From: Annona cherimola
Lineage: Eukaryota > Streptophyta > Magnoliopsida > Magnoliales > Annonaceae
Assembly (NCBI GenBank): GCA_030490835.1
Contig: CM059975.1
Coordinates: 16,063,579-16,127,578 of the forward strand
Direction: 5' to 3'
DNA length: 64,000 nucleotides
Part shown: positions 38,076 to 50,200 of the stretch, in pieces
Layout of the letters: each line of letters starts with the position of its first letter
Numbering within the stretch: position 1 is the first letter of the stretch
Position numbers and translations under genes: made by a program
The notes under the pieces: generated by a model
What the model was told of the DNA's origin: nothing
Databases searched by the model: none
Seen by the model: the letters and a program-made list of their open reading frames with translations, nothing else

Positions 38076-38436
38076 AAAATTCAATTAATTTAATTGACTT
38101 GTCATATTTGAATAATGGCTTGGTTAGCATTAGAAAAGTATTTTAGTTGGAGACATGCCAGAATCAAGGATCATCATTTAACCAATGCATATAAACCCAA
38201 ATAATGTTACAAATTTAGAGTTATAGTAGGAGTAGTTAGTAAAGCGTTTGTTAAGCGTATATAATTTTTAAATGAGATTTAGAATATGTTTGGTAATAAA
38301 AGAAAAAAGTAATCAGGAAAGAAAAAATTGGTGGAAAAAATTAATGATGATGTCACATCAAAGTTAATATATTTTCTCACAAAAATAAGGCCAAGAATTA
38401 ACTATACTCCATCAAGGGCTCAGAGGAGTGAATTGA

Positions 38437-38709
38437 GGGTGTGTTTGAGAAATGATAAAAAAAAATTATCAAAATTTTTTTATATAAAAGTTTTTAATTG
38501 GAAGAAGATAATACGATATAATAGCAATAACGATGAAGAGTAAAAAATAAAACTAAAATATATATAAGTTAAATATATGAATAGCTATGTAAAAAAATAA
38601 TTAGAAAGTAGAATAATTGTATTGAAAGAAATTGATAAATAATTAAAAAATATAATAATTATGAATAGTAAAAAAATTATTTGAAAAGTTTTTCGGGCAA
38701 ACGAAGCCC
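38437..38709 (+). mobile_element. Tourist-like MITE (family T)
   Basis: Begins GGGTGTGTTTGAG and ends near GGCAAACGAAGCCC. The inside has the family motifs ACGATATAATAGCAATAA and AAAGTAGAATAATTG. It ends about 20 bp before the Mutator-like element. Confidence 0.65.
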
Positions 38710-38729
38710 CCATGTTAGCGAATGTTGGG

Positions 38730-40194
38730 GGGTTTTTTGCATGGTAAACCCTCTAACTTTGGCCAATTGCATTTATAACCCTGAAGTTTGGCCGTTTACA
38801 TTTTAAACCCAGCGAACTTTCGTCTTTTGCTTTTTGAACCCTGCGGCGTAACGGCTTCGAAAAGCATCGTTAAGATGCGTAAAATGTCTAAAATATCCTT
38901 GCTAAAAATCTAAAATAATGAAAGCAAACACTAGAGCAGAAACCCCAGCGACGGAAATGACTAGTGCAGAGGACGTGGTGGCCGGACGAAGATGCGGCGT
39001 CCATCAACCTTTCCTCTAACTGAAAAATCTCTGCTTTTATGCTTAGATGGAGGCGAACGAATTTGAGATGTTGCTGCCATGTTTTAATGGAGCTTGGCTT
39101 TAATTTCTGCTCATGACTTGGAGAAGGAGATGAAAGTTAGTTAGTACTGCCCACTTTGACTACATAAATAATGGAGCAGTAGTTGGTTGGGGATTTGTTT
39201 TCTGCCTGTCGAAAACAAAGAAAGGGTGATGCAGACTTTTGAATCGAAATTTTGGGCAGATGGAAATTGGGTTTGATGGACTGCCGAAATCAAGCTTGGA
39301 TGCTTGAGGCTTGGAGATGATCTGCTTTGCTTGGGAAGTTTGCCCAATTATGGCTAGCTGGATCGGTGAGCTGCCAGTGTTGCCATTGGTTGCTGTTGGA
39401 GGTGTGCTCTGTTAGGCTTGGTGCTTGGCAGATGGGTGTTTGGGAATAGAGGTTGTCGGCTTTAATTCGTGATTTTGGTGCTGCAATTGATAGGCCCCGT
39501 AGATGAAATCGGTGCTGAAAAGAGGCTATGACTGGTTGATTTTGGGATTTTTTATGCTCATATTAATGGGTTGACGGCAAGCTTTTTGGGTTGCTGGCAT
39601 GGCTGGATGCAGGTGTGGTGATGCTGGATTTGATCGAGAAAGGAAAAAATCGGTAGCTGTCTGTTGGATGCAATTTGAATACCAGATACAAATTAAATTG
39701 AAGGCTTGGTTGTTAGACGGTGAAGAGGACAAAATGGGTTTGAAAGGGGGGAACTCCATGGCTTGCTCGTCGATGATTGTTTGCTTGGCGAGGAGAAGAC
39801 GTGTTGCCGGTTTTGGTGGGTTTCAATTTTTGGATGGCTTGTTGGAGATGAAGAAGATGGGAACCATAGCTGTCTTCGATTTAGGGGAAGAGTGCGCAGG
39901 ATTTGAAGATGGTGGAGCACCGGAAATGGTGCTCCGATGGTGCATTATTGTTCAGTGTTCCGAAATAGGCGGGTGGGGACGATCTGATATAAGGTTATTT
40001 ACAAGGTTATTTTTGTCAATTTCAAAAAAATGAGCATGAGATAGATTGGAATACGCGTGTCCTGAGACGCCATTATGCCGCGGGGTTCAAAAAGCAAAAG
40101 GCGAAAGTTCGCTGGGTTTAAAATGCAAATGGCCAAACTTCAGGGTTGGAGATGCAATTGGCCAAAGTTAGAGGGTTTACCATGCAAAAAACCC
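38730..40194. mobile_element. Mutator-like element with long TIRs, 1465 bp, candidate Pack-MULE
   Basis: The left end starts GGGTTTTTTGCATGGTAAAC and the right end is its reverse complement. The two arms (about 38730-38855 and 40069-40194) match over some 126 bp with few differences. The flanking 9-mers AATGTTGGG (38721-38729) and AATGCTGGG (40195-40203) are a 9-bp target duplication with one mismatch, characteristic of Mutator-like elements. The 1.2-kb interior is less AT-rich than its surroundings and has open frames on both strands (one of 144 codons at 39599-40033 plus; 60-80 codons minus at 39141, 39526 and 39693). None resembles a MULE transposase, so the element is non-autonomous. The interior may be captured host sequence, but I do not recognise it. 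Confidence 0.88.
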
Positions 40195-40291
40195 AATGCT
40201 GGGTTCTCTCGTGTAATTTGCGATTCTCGTTCTGTGCATTGAAGCAGGCCTAGGCCAAAGGCGTCGAGGGCTTCTTCCCCAAGCGGCAGCG

Positions 40292-42649
40292 ATGAAGAAG
40301 TACGGATTGCAGCTGAGAGCACCGCCGTCGCAACTTAAGCAGCAGCAGCATCAGAAAACCCTCGCTCCTCCGCCTTCTGCATTCCACGACGATGACGAAG
40401 ACGACGTCGAGAGAGAAATCGCTCGCCAAGCTTCAAAGAATAAAGCCCTCAAAGATGTAATTTTTCTGCCTCTTCTCTCCATTCCCTGCTTGTTGGTTTC
40501 AGAGAGAAATCGTAGGATTCTTAGCTTTTGTCTCCTCTCCTACTAACGCTCCGTAAATCGCAGATTGAGAGCCAGCACAAGAAGGCGTTGGAAGAGGATC
40601 CCTCCGTCTTCGACTATGACGGCGTCTACGATGACATGAAAGCGAAGATTGCTCGCCCGCTCATGCGGGATCGTCAGGAGAGAAAGGTATTTTCTAAATT
40701 GGATTCCTTTCTTGGTTGATCTCGCGCTTGCCACTGTTGCTTTGTGGAGGTGGTTTAAAGCTAATTGCAGCTAGGGTTTTGTTTGGTGGTGTTTTTTTCT
40801 TTTGATGTTTGGTGTTGTTTAGGTGGTTAGTTGGGTATGCAATTAATAGATTGTTGGTGCTTAGTTTGAAGGTGTGGAATGAACGGAGTGATTGGATTAT
40901 GGTTTGAGTTTCTATGGGCTTGATCCATGGATTACTTGGCGAATTAACCCTTTCTGTGATTTAATTTTAACACGTTATGTTTGACAAAACTTCTCGTGAT
41001 GCAGAGCATGGTCTTGGATTGTTTGAAAACATTCGTCCAGGCAGTTCCATGGAATTATTAATTGAGAGCTTCTAACCAATAGATCTTTCTAAATAGAAGT
41101 AACTTGTATCATGTTATGCCAACTTCTCATTATCCTTCATTCTTATTGCAGCCGAAGTATATACAGAAGCTTGTAGAAAAAGCAAAAGAACGTGCTATTG
41201 AACATGAAATCATATACGAACGAAAGCTTGTGAAAGAAAGACAAAAAGATGACCACCTCTATGCAGACAAGGATAAGTTTGTTACTAGTGCTTACAAGAA
41301 GAAACTCGCTGAGACCCAGAAGTGGTTGGAGGAGGAACGACTTCGTCAACTTCATGAGGAAAGGGATGATGTATGGTTTCTTCATGCCCCTTTTGGTTGT
41401 GCTATCGTTTGTTTCTTAATATCTTAGGCATCTGTTTGTGGATTTGTCATGTATGTCCAATTGCTGTCACAGCATGGACTGATAATTTCTTCTTATGCCT
41501 GATGGAATCATTTAGCTATAAGCCATTTAGTTTCTCATGAAATGAGGTGGACATTGATCTCAATATTTAAAAGATCATCAAAACTGCCTATAGGTGTTGG
41601 CTTTTGCTGCTGGTCCTGACCTAGATAAAGGATAATGCTTGGGCCAGGAAGCAACCGGCATAAAATTTTGGCACATCTTATTCAAAATGACACATGGAAT
41701 CAGATGGTGGAATTATATATCTGCTGTATTGATCTGACCAATCAAGTTAGCAGTGGTCCTATTATTATTGTATATTATTAAGCTTAGCGTTATTGAGAAG
41801 AAAATTATCTTTTCTGATTTAAAAAATGTACTTTCTTTCACTGAGTAAGGAGTTTTGGAGTTTATTAGAACAGTCATGGAGAGGTTCCTGGATTCATGGA
41901 AGAATGGGGGATAAATTCGTGCTGAAACTTGATTGTTGAATAACAAGTCGAAGGATCAGTCTCTTTATTTTTTTATTTTTTTAAAATATATTTTATTGTG
42001 AAATAGAGCTACTACATCGCCCAACATTTTCTATCTAGCACTTACACTAAATAGATTGATTTTTTTTTTTTTTTGGTTACTGACTATTTTGCCATTACGT
42101 TGTCTTCTCTTTGCAGCTTAGCTTGCTTACTATTAGCTTTAAATGTCTGTTTATTTCCTAATTCTACATGCTTGCCTTCCATGAGATTGGCAAATTTATT
42201 GTTCTAATCTTTTTTTTCTGCACCTAAAGGTAACAAAGAAGAAAGACCTGAGCGATTTTTACTTCAACCTGTCAAAGAATGTTGCTTTTGGTGGAAAACA
42301 CGCTGAATCTAGAGACGGGACAAAGCAGGAAGAAGAAGAGGTTGTTGACAAAACCCTTGAAGAAGGCATTCCTGTGGCAGAGATGCCACAAGCAGCTCCA
42401 GTGGATGAGGGAGGTAGCAATCAAGATGCAGCTGCTGATAGTCCACAAAAGCCTGCAGAGAATTCCTCACAAAAGCATTCAGAGTTTTCAGGGTCGTTTA
42501 ATGAACCATCGACCTCCAAACAAGAAAACGTGACTTCTGAAAAGCCTGTGCTTGATGAAGTTTCAACTGAAGCGCGCCATAAGAGAAGTGAAGATGCAGT
42601 TGCTGCAGCAAAAGAGCGTTATTTAGCTCGCAAGAGAGCAAGACAGTAG
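40292..42649 (+). CDS. NSRP1-like nuclear speckle splicing regulator (DUF2040)
   Basis: Plant homologue of nuclear speckle splicing regulatory protein 1 (CCDC55), a nuclear coiled-coil protein that affects alternative splicing in animals. Four exons, all phase 0: 40292-40456, 40564-40686, 41152-41370 and 42230-42649, giving 308 residues. The N-terminus starts MKKYGLQLRAPP, then an acidic DDDEDDVEREIARQ patch. The conserved DUF2040 core spans about residues 55-175: DPSVFDYDGVYDDMK, PKYIQKLVEKAKERAIEHE, ERKLVKERQKDD, and KFVTSAYKKKLAE followed by a charged coiled coil. It ends with KKKDLSDFYFNLSKNVAFGG. The remainder is an acidic, low-complexity, probably disordered tail closing with the basic KERYLARKRARQ, a likely nuclear signal. 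A Mutator-like element ends only 98 bp upstream of the ATG, so its core promoter or leader has been altered or replaced. Confidence 0.93.
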
Positions 42650-43554
42650 TGTATGAACCCATTTTGTACTTATGGCTTGGTAATCCTTATTATTGTTTTT
42701 TTTTTTTTTCTGTAGAAAATTACCACCTTGCCTAGCAATGTTGTATTACGAGTATGGAATCATTTGATTCTTTTCTTATTCAGTCACGAATTTTTGATAT
42801 GTACATGGTGAGCTTAACCCTTCTTTTGATGTTGCTGTATGTGCATTGATCTTGTTCCGAATTCCAAATGACAGCACAGCTCTCATGCTGATTTCAGGCT
42901 TTTTGGTCCGGGTCCTAGTTCCCATAACCTATTGGTGTTACTGCACTAGTTCAATCAGCTTGGGCTATTGGTCCTTGTTGATATCTGGATCCGGGTACTG
43001 GTCATTGATAACAACTGGATGATCGAAATGGCTTGAAGCCTATAGCAATGCAAGCTGGCCCTCTTCATAAGTGCCCACTAGAGAAATATACATACAGTTA
43101 CCATGCATGACTGATAGTTTAGATTTGGGAATGCCTCTGCTGCAGTCCTTGCATTCAGGTGCATTGATCTGCTTGAGTTCTATAATTGTGTAATCATCGG
43201 AGGCATTTGCATAGGACGAATAGGAGGAGGGATTTCACGCGCACCACCTGAAAGTCGTTTTAGATCTCTCTTATTCTCGGCATTTTCATAAAGGTCTGTT
43301 TCTAATATGATCGAATGTCTAAAGTATTCCAAGTTGCCAATCACGCCCATAAGGATTTTACGTCGCACTCCAACCAAATTAGCCTATATTTTCTTTCAAT
43401 TCTCTGATCCAAGTCCCAGCTCCAAATTACCTCATTCATGTGCTACTTCGGAGTCTCGGCGGGCGTAAGATGCCGGCCAACGTACTCTAAAGATCCTTTT
43501 TCAATACAAACAAACAGGTCAGGCAGGGTATGCCACTGTGTGTGTATATATATA
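42650..43554. other. NSRP1 3' region and intergenic DNA
   Basis: The left part is the probable 3'UTR, with a poly-T run near 42697-42710. No gene recognised. A 65-codon minus frame at 43180-43377 lacks an ATG and is not called. Confidence 0.5.
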
Positions 43555-43739
43555 TCTCTCCAAAAATTACGGAAATACCACTGTGTTTAAAAATCTAAAA
43601 AAAATACTTAAACACATCCAAAAATGGTAAAACTTGATTTATAGATTTAATTACCCATGAAAAAAAAACTCTAAAAATTAAAAAAATAAGTTTTTGAGCC
43701 TGATACACGGAGGCCTCCGTGCATCCTGTCTTAAAAGAT
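43555..43739. mobile_element. truncated foldback element (family F), right arm
   Basis: Resembles the right arm of the 47310-47690 element: CCAAAAATGGTAAAACTTG, a TTATAGATTTAATT-type block, an A-rich run and a closing TCTTAAAAGATC. The left arm is missing or very short. Confidence 0.55.
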
Positions 43740-43799
43740 CAAGACTATATATATATAATTAATATCGATTGCATCTTATCCTCAAACAGCATGGTAACT

Positions 43800-44080
43800 A
43801 CCAAAACGAATCACAAACAAAGTTCTAATTACTACATGACAGAGCACGTTCCACCTCTATAAAAGAATTAATTACAATCGAGAAAGAAATAAGTAAATAG
43901 ATGACAGAGCGCATTCCACCTCCCAACAAGAATACAATCCACTGCACAATCCAGAAAGAATACACTACAATCACAAACAAAGTTCTGATTACTACATGAC
44001 AGAGCACCTTCCACCTCCAACCCCCCACCCAAAAAGAATACATTGCTATCGACTGCATATATAAATAAATAGTTGACAAA
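43800..44080. repeat. imperfect tandem repeat, period about 160 bp
   Basis: CAAAGTTCTAATTACTACAT (near 43818) recurs as AAAGTTCTGATTACTACAT near 43980. Both are followed by GACAGAGCAC-TTCCACCTC, and a third partial ATGACAGAGCGCATTCCACC lies between them. No coding sequence. Confidence 0.65.
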
Positions 44081-44417
44081 ATGAACTCTGCAGGATGCCT
44101 TTTTTTTAAAAAAAAAAAAAATCTTTTGGCCAACATAGATTGTGAAATGGTGCAAAATAATTAACGACGGCATGTTTGGGTGCAATTAAAAGTTGAAAGT
44201 ACATTTGAAATACATCTATTTAGAGTTAGCTTTCAAAATCGATGCAACACTTAATTATTTCAACAATTCTTTTTTATCATTAACTATATTGCACAATCAT
44301 TCCTCTCCTCATTTTATCCATAAAAAGCTTCTTTGATAATGTTATTCCCTCTTATGTCTATATCCTTTCGAATGAGCACAAATATGTTGGTTGCGGGGTA
44401 AGAGGCGTGAAAAACTC

Positions 44418-44438
44418 TCTCTCTCTCTCTCTCTCTCT
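44418..44438. repeat. (CT)n microsatellite
   Basis: Uninterrupted CT dinucleotide run in intergenic DNA. Confidence 0.8.
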
Positions 44439-44654
44439 AACAAATTGAGATCGTTCCTCTAGGAAAAATATCCAATTAAGCCCCTGTTTGTGTTTGATGC
44501 AACGCATTGCACCAAAGTAAATTTATGAAATGGTTTGGTTCAGCCGTTGAGGCAATATAAATGACAGAATCAAAATTTAATTCATTCATTGTATTTATTA
44601 TTCTTTTTAAATTATGGCACCAAAAGTCATTGGTAGTAACTATTTAATAATAAC

Positions 44655-44935
44655 ACTGTTGATTTAAGCTGAGTGTGGAAAGTGATAAAACTTTTAATGA
44701 CTAGTTTTTTTATGTGTAAGTTTTTGGAATAGGAGAAAATAATTTTATATGATAGGAGTAAGATAAAGAGTAAAAAAAATAAAGTTAAAATAGATATATT
44801 AGATGTACAATTAGATAGGTAAAAATAATTAAAAAATAGGATAATTATATATGAAGAAGTGAAAAAATAAAAATAGGATAGTTGTGAATAGTGAAAATTT
44901 TTACTTTAAAATATTTTTTGTTTAAATAAATATCC
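44655..44935 (+). mobile_element. degenerate Tourist-like MITE (family T)
   Basis: Begins near GAGTGTGGAAAGTGATAAAA, then TATATGATAGGAGTAAGAT, AATAAAGTTAAAATAGATA and GGATAGTTGTGAATAGTGA, matching family T order. The right end is decayed. Confidence 0.6.
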
Positions 44936-44977
44936 CACAGATGAAATTCTTAATTCTTGCAAAACAAATGATATTAA

Positions 44978-45233
44978 GAGTATTTTTGTTTACATTTAAA
45001 ACTTTTTGATATCTACTATTCTATTTTTAATTATTTCTTTACATCTTCTTATATAATTATCCTATTCTTAAATTATTTATACACAACTATTATATAATTA
45101 ACATATTTATTTTAACTTTATTCTCTTACTCATCATCATTACCCATATTATATTACATTATTTTCTTTAATTTCAAAAATTTTTACTTTAAAAACTTTTC
45201 ATACAAAATTTTTATCATTTGCCAAATGCATCC
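44978..45233 (-). mobile_element. Tourist-like MITE (family T) with TAA duplication
   Basis: Starts GAGTATTTTTG and ends CCAAATGCATCC, flanked by TAA on both sides (44975-44977 and 45234-45236). Opposite in orientation to the copy immediately to its left. Confidence 0.75.
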
Positions 45234-45236
45234 TAA

Positions 45237-46309
45237 GCACAGCCTATAAGTTGTATATATGATTAAGATTACCAATCCAATCCATTCTTTGAATTCAATA
45301 TTAAGGCATGGATTCCATGACTTCCATCAAAAAAATCCAAAATTCAATATGTTAGAAATGTTTTAAAGTGTTCTTTTTTTCTCGATAAGGGAATGTTTGG
45401 TAATGTGTAAAATTACGAGATCGTTGGAAATAGAAAAGAAAATATTTTGATAAATGTGTAATTGATAGGAAATAATAGAGGTATGGTTGAAATAAATAGA
45501 TTTGTTATATGTAGTTGGTAGGAAAAATAATTAAAATGTAAAACTAAAAATAAAAAAAATAATGTAATTGATGAAGTAACGAATGATCTTGGAAAACCAA
45601 ATATAATTTTCTATGGTTTGCCACTTGCACTTTAACAAACTGCTGCTGAGGTAACATTGAGAGCACGAAGAATGCAGACTAGGACAAAGCACTGCTTAAC
45701 CAGATCTTTTCAGCTGTCACTTTCAAAAGATGCCTTTGTCTATTTAATTTAATAATTGGTGCATTTTATTATTTAATTTGATAATCAGTGCATGCGGGCG
45801 GGGTAACGATACCTTCCCACCAACATTTTACCGGAACATATTTTATTTTAGCCCTACCGCGGATGATTAATTCAAGGCAAATACGAATTATCTTGATAAA
45901 GACGGATCCCTTTTTTAACTAGGGAAAAACGGTAGGAAATTTTTTTTAGAGAAGTATAGTTGTGTACAGGTATGGTGACTAGAGTCAAGAAATTAAAGAT
46001 AAAAAATAGTTAGGACATTTGAACGAAAAATGTGAAAATTATTGGAATGCAGAATAATAATGAAGAAGTAAAATAGTTAAATAATTAAGATTTCACGTTA
46101 CGTTAAAAGATGTAGAAAGTGAGCAAAAAAATTTTCCCTTTTTAGCCTTAGAAAAATTACAAAGTTAAAAATTTTTTGAAAGTGAAATATGAACGCGCAT
46201 ACTCTAGATTAAAACGAAGTCACCAAAGACAGAGACTTAGAGAGAGACGAGAGAGAAGACAGAGGAGAGATCGAGAGGCCGGCCAGCTGCAACCGTGACA
46301 TCTATTTAT
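45237..46309. other. intergenic, no gene seen
   Basis: AT-rich. A GA-rich stretch at about 46220-46285 resembles a plant gene leader but leads into no open frame. A possible degenerate family T relative lies near 45388-45603 (GGGAATGTTTGGTAATG at the left). Confidence 0.45.
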
Positions 46310-47097
46310 GAAAGGTGTTTTTGCAAATGCACTTACATGATTTTATCAATATCACAAATTTATCCGCTTCTTTCACGAAAAATGGTATTGTTAATGGAAT
46401 CTCTCTTATATGGAGATTTTGATCAAACCTATTTTTATCTTATCTTGGATCATCAAGGTAACGGCAGACAATTCCGACTGATCATTACATCTAAAAATGC
46501 TTAGAAAGTTATGATAATAAATACAGGGTTATAAATACAGGCATCAAAATTTTTAAAAATATATATATTCTTCGAAAAGGCCCATGGAGAGCAAAACTAA
46601 GACTGAATGTTACATGCCACCTTCTTACACATTCATGCTTATGAAAAATCTTCCTAGCTAATATATAATGTTATTGTTACCATTTAGATGACCAAGTAGC
46701 TAGCATAAATTCGTACAAGGTGCACATGAGTTGGAGACACAATTTGGAAGTTTAGAGTTTGAAATTGGATTGAGACATTTGTCTCATTTATACTTTCTTA
46801 AATTACACCTATATCAGTTATTTAGTCATCCAATATTAGCAACACGATCAAAAAATATATATGAAGTCATTTAAATATATAACATTCGCAGATCATCTAG
46901 CATCCTAGTCATTTATTTATTTTAGTATCAACTTCTGCCAACTAATCCAATGGTTATGATCACTTGATCACTAAACCCCATGTAGTAACAGGGAATTCTG
47001 TATAAGTTTTGCGGGGTCATTTACAATTTTGTGAAATATGAGTATATGTATGCAATATGAATAAAACTCTGCAGGTACATTTGCAAAATCCCTTTTA
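46310..47097. repeat. inverted-ended segment of about 790 bp
   Basis: The left end GGTGTTTTTGCAAATGCACT is mirrored at the right by the reverse complement of GTACATTTGCAAAATCCC. The arms match over about 20 bp with a few differences. No coding sequence and no clear target duplication, so the element class is not assigned. Confidence 0.4.
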
Positions 47098-47124
47098 AAA
47101 ATGCTTTGTGTGGATGGATCGAGC

Positions 47125-47130
47125 TATAAA
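47125..47130 (+). promoter_or_regulatory. TATA box of the short-chain dehydrogenase
   Basis: TATAAA (in GAGCTATAAAGG) lies 86 bp upstream of the ATG at 47211, which would place the transcription start near 47155-47160 with a leader of about 55 nt. Confidence 0.5.
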
Positions 47131-47210
47131 GGTGACCTTACTCCCCCACCTCTTCAGTCTTTCCCGAGACAAGAATAGCTTCTGAAAGGATAGTCGGGCA
47201 TCACTCGAAA

Positions 47211-50200
47211 ATGACAGCCAGCTCCCTTCTATCTGCCGCTGCAAGAAGGTACGCTTTCTTGGTACTATCCTATCTGATCTACCTACCAACTTAGTTTCGC
47301 TAATCACCAATCTTTTACGACCGGTGATTTTCGACCGGTCAAAAAATATTTAATTTTTTTTTTTTTTTGAAAATAATTTTATAAACTTGTTAATATAGTT
47401 ATATTTAATTTATAAACTAAGTTTTATCATTTTTAGATATATATATATATATTTATTTTGGATTTTTAAATACAGGGGTATTTAAGTCATTTTAAATATT
47501 CTTAAAATGACTTAAATACTCCTGTATTTAAAAATCCAAAATAAATATATAGATATATCCAAAAATGATAAAACTTGGTTTATAAATTAAATATAACTAG
47601 ATTAACAAGTTTATAAAATTATTTTTCAAAAAAAAAATAAAAAAATAAATTTTCGGACCGGTCGGAAATCAGATTTCCGTCTGAAAAGATCATTCGTCAG
47701 TTTTGCTAAGTGCTTAATAATCTTAATATACTTTCTATGGATTTGCTATGTATATATATAGTTCTTGTGTGAACATGGAAAGGCATCGATCAGTAGCATG
47801 GGTTTGCCGAACATGGAAAGGTGTCGATCAGTAGCATGGGTTTGCTCAAACTTCCGAGTAACAGCCAGATCTTTGTGATTAATTCACTCTATGACCAGGA
47901 TAAAAGGCATCGGAGGTTGGGAATGATCATGTCCCTTCCATGTTGTAATTAAGTTAGCAAGATTGATGGAGATGGTACGAGGGAGAACGGAAAGAAATCA
48001 TTCAAGGGATCCATTTGGGGTTATAAAATCAATCATGTTGCTTTTGTCATTTTTGTAAAATGTCTGGGGAAGAACTCATGTCTCAAGTAAGTTGGATTCA
48101 TTCCCAATAATCTCTTTCCAAGTGTCTGTTTTAAGCTTTGGATATAGTTTTAAATTAGTGTGTCGCATTGGAAGTTCTTTTCTATTGATCTACAAAGGAC
48201 AAATATGAAAGTCATTATTCATAAATTCTTTTGACTAGATATTTCAATTAATTATAGAGTACTGATCATGTCACTCCAGGCGAACAGTTTCACTCGTTAA
48301 CCAAGGCCATAAAATTTATTTTTTATTTTTTATGAAATTATTCTCTAAGTATTTATACTTAATCTATTAAGTTTTACCATTTTTAAAGATATATTTTTTA
48401 AAATTTTAACATATAAATATTGTAATAAAATTAAAAATAAAAAATATATTGGGTGACCGAAACTAACAAATGAAATCATTAGCCGAAACTAATAGGATCA
48501 AGCCTCTTATAAATTAGTGATTGTATTAATATTTTAGTTACAATTGGAAAGATATATGAGTGGTCTACCTACCTATCTTTTTGTGATTGGTCAAAATAAA
48601 ATAGAATGAATTTTAAAATTTGAGATTGTATTATAATATGACAAGGATAAATATATTCATTTAAAATTTTAATAATTGTGATGAGCTCTTAAATGATATT
48701 AAATTTTGATAGCATATAATCAATTTGATTATTTGTGGAATCATAAACAATTACATATAAAATAAATAGTTTCGATGTAAAAATAAATATCATATAAATG
48801 GTTTCAATGTAAAAATGTAGAAAATATAACTAATTATTCTGTCACTTTATCATTTAGATAATTAAGTAGTTGACATGAAGTAAACTTTATCAATTACTTT
48901 TTTTTTATTGTATCCTTTATCAATTATCATTCAACGGTTATAAAAATAAAAAATAAAAATTATACAGACACTTCAGTGTAATGGGTAGCACATTTCGTAC
49001 ATTGGTATCCGCTTTAAAAATACCCTAATATGCTAGACAATGTTCAGATATGGTGCGTCCGTTCTTTGATAAAACTTTTGGAAAATACAATAATTACGAA
49101 GAGAGAACAATTTTAAACACAAAAGTTGTAATCACCAGACACACTCAAAATATAATTAAAAAAAAGTAGATAGATGATGGGATAGCATAATAGAATATTA
49201 TAATAGTAAAATAAATATTTAAATGAAAAAGAAAGATAACTTATTTAAAAACATAATTAAGTGCATCTAAAATAAAAAGTTTATTTTAATTACAATTCTT
49301 GTTTTATTGAAATAAAAGAGATCCAAATACTTTTTAATTAAGTAGATTTTATTTTTTATTTAAATTAAAAACCTTAACTATGTTCCCTTATTTATTTAGT
49401 CTCAAGGACTATATAGGATAATGACATTACACGTACGGTTATAATAACCTTGCGTATTTAATATTTTTAATTATTTTTCATTTTCTTTCCATTTTATGTG
49501 GGCTCAAGTTTATTTACTCCATATATGAAAATTTATGTTTGATTTTTTATATATTTTAAAATTTTTAAAATCAAAATTTTCGCCTATTTCACACTTTACT
49601 GTACATGAAAAATGGTAGAACTTTTTATTTTTAAAAATCTATGAATGTCCGAGAATTCAAAATTAGCAAATTTTAGTATGTGAAGCAAAGATACTGGGGT
49701 TCATGTAAAAATAAAAGAAAATAAATGGAATTTAAAAAAAAAAATGAAATACACAAGGCTTCCCCATCATTATGTTAATTGTTAATTCATTTTCCCTGGC
49801 TATAATGCTATATGTAATGGTTCGGGTTCACTTAATTAATTAGCAGGCTCGAAGGGAAGGTGGCATTGATCACCGGCGGTGCGAGCGGCATCGGCGAGTG
49901 CACGGCCCGACTCTTCGCCCAGCACGGCGCCAAGGTTGTCATCGCCGACGTCCAAGATGATCTCGCCCTCTCCGTCTGCAGAGAACTCGGCTCCGACGCA
50001 GCCTCCTTCGTCCACTGCGACGTCACCGAGGAGGCCCACATCCGGGACGCCGTAGACGCCGCCGTCTCCAAGCACGGCAAGCTGGACATCATGTTCAACA
50101 ACGCCGGCGTGGTGGACGTGCCGAAGCCACGTATCATGGACACCGACAAGGCGGACTTCGAGCGGGTGTTGAGCGTGAACGTGACGGGCGTCTTCCTGAG

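Noticed and set aside
43180..43377. A 65-codon minus frame containing a KILMGVIGNLEYF-like stretch
   Set aside because: It does not begin with ATG, has no recognised homologue and no splice context. It could be a decayed exon, but I cannot support that.
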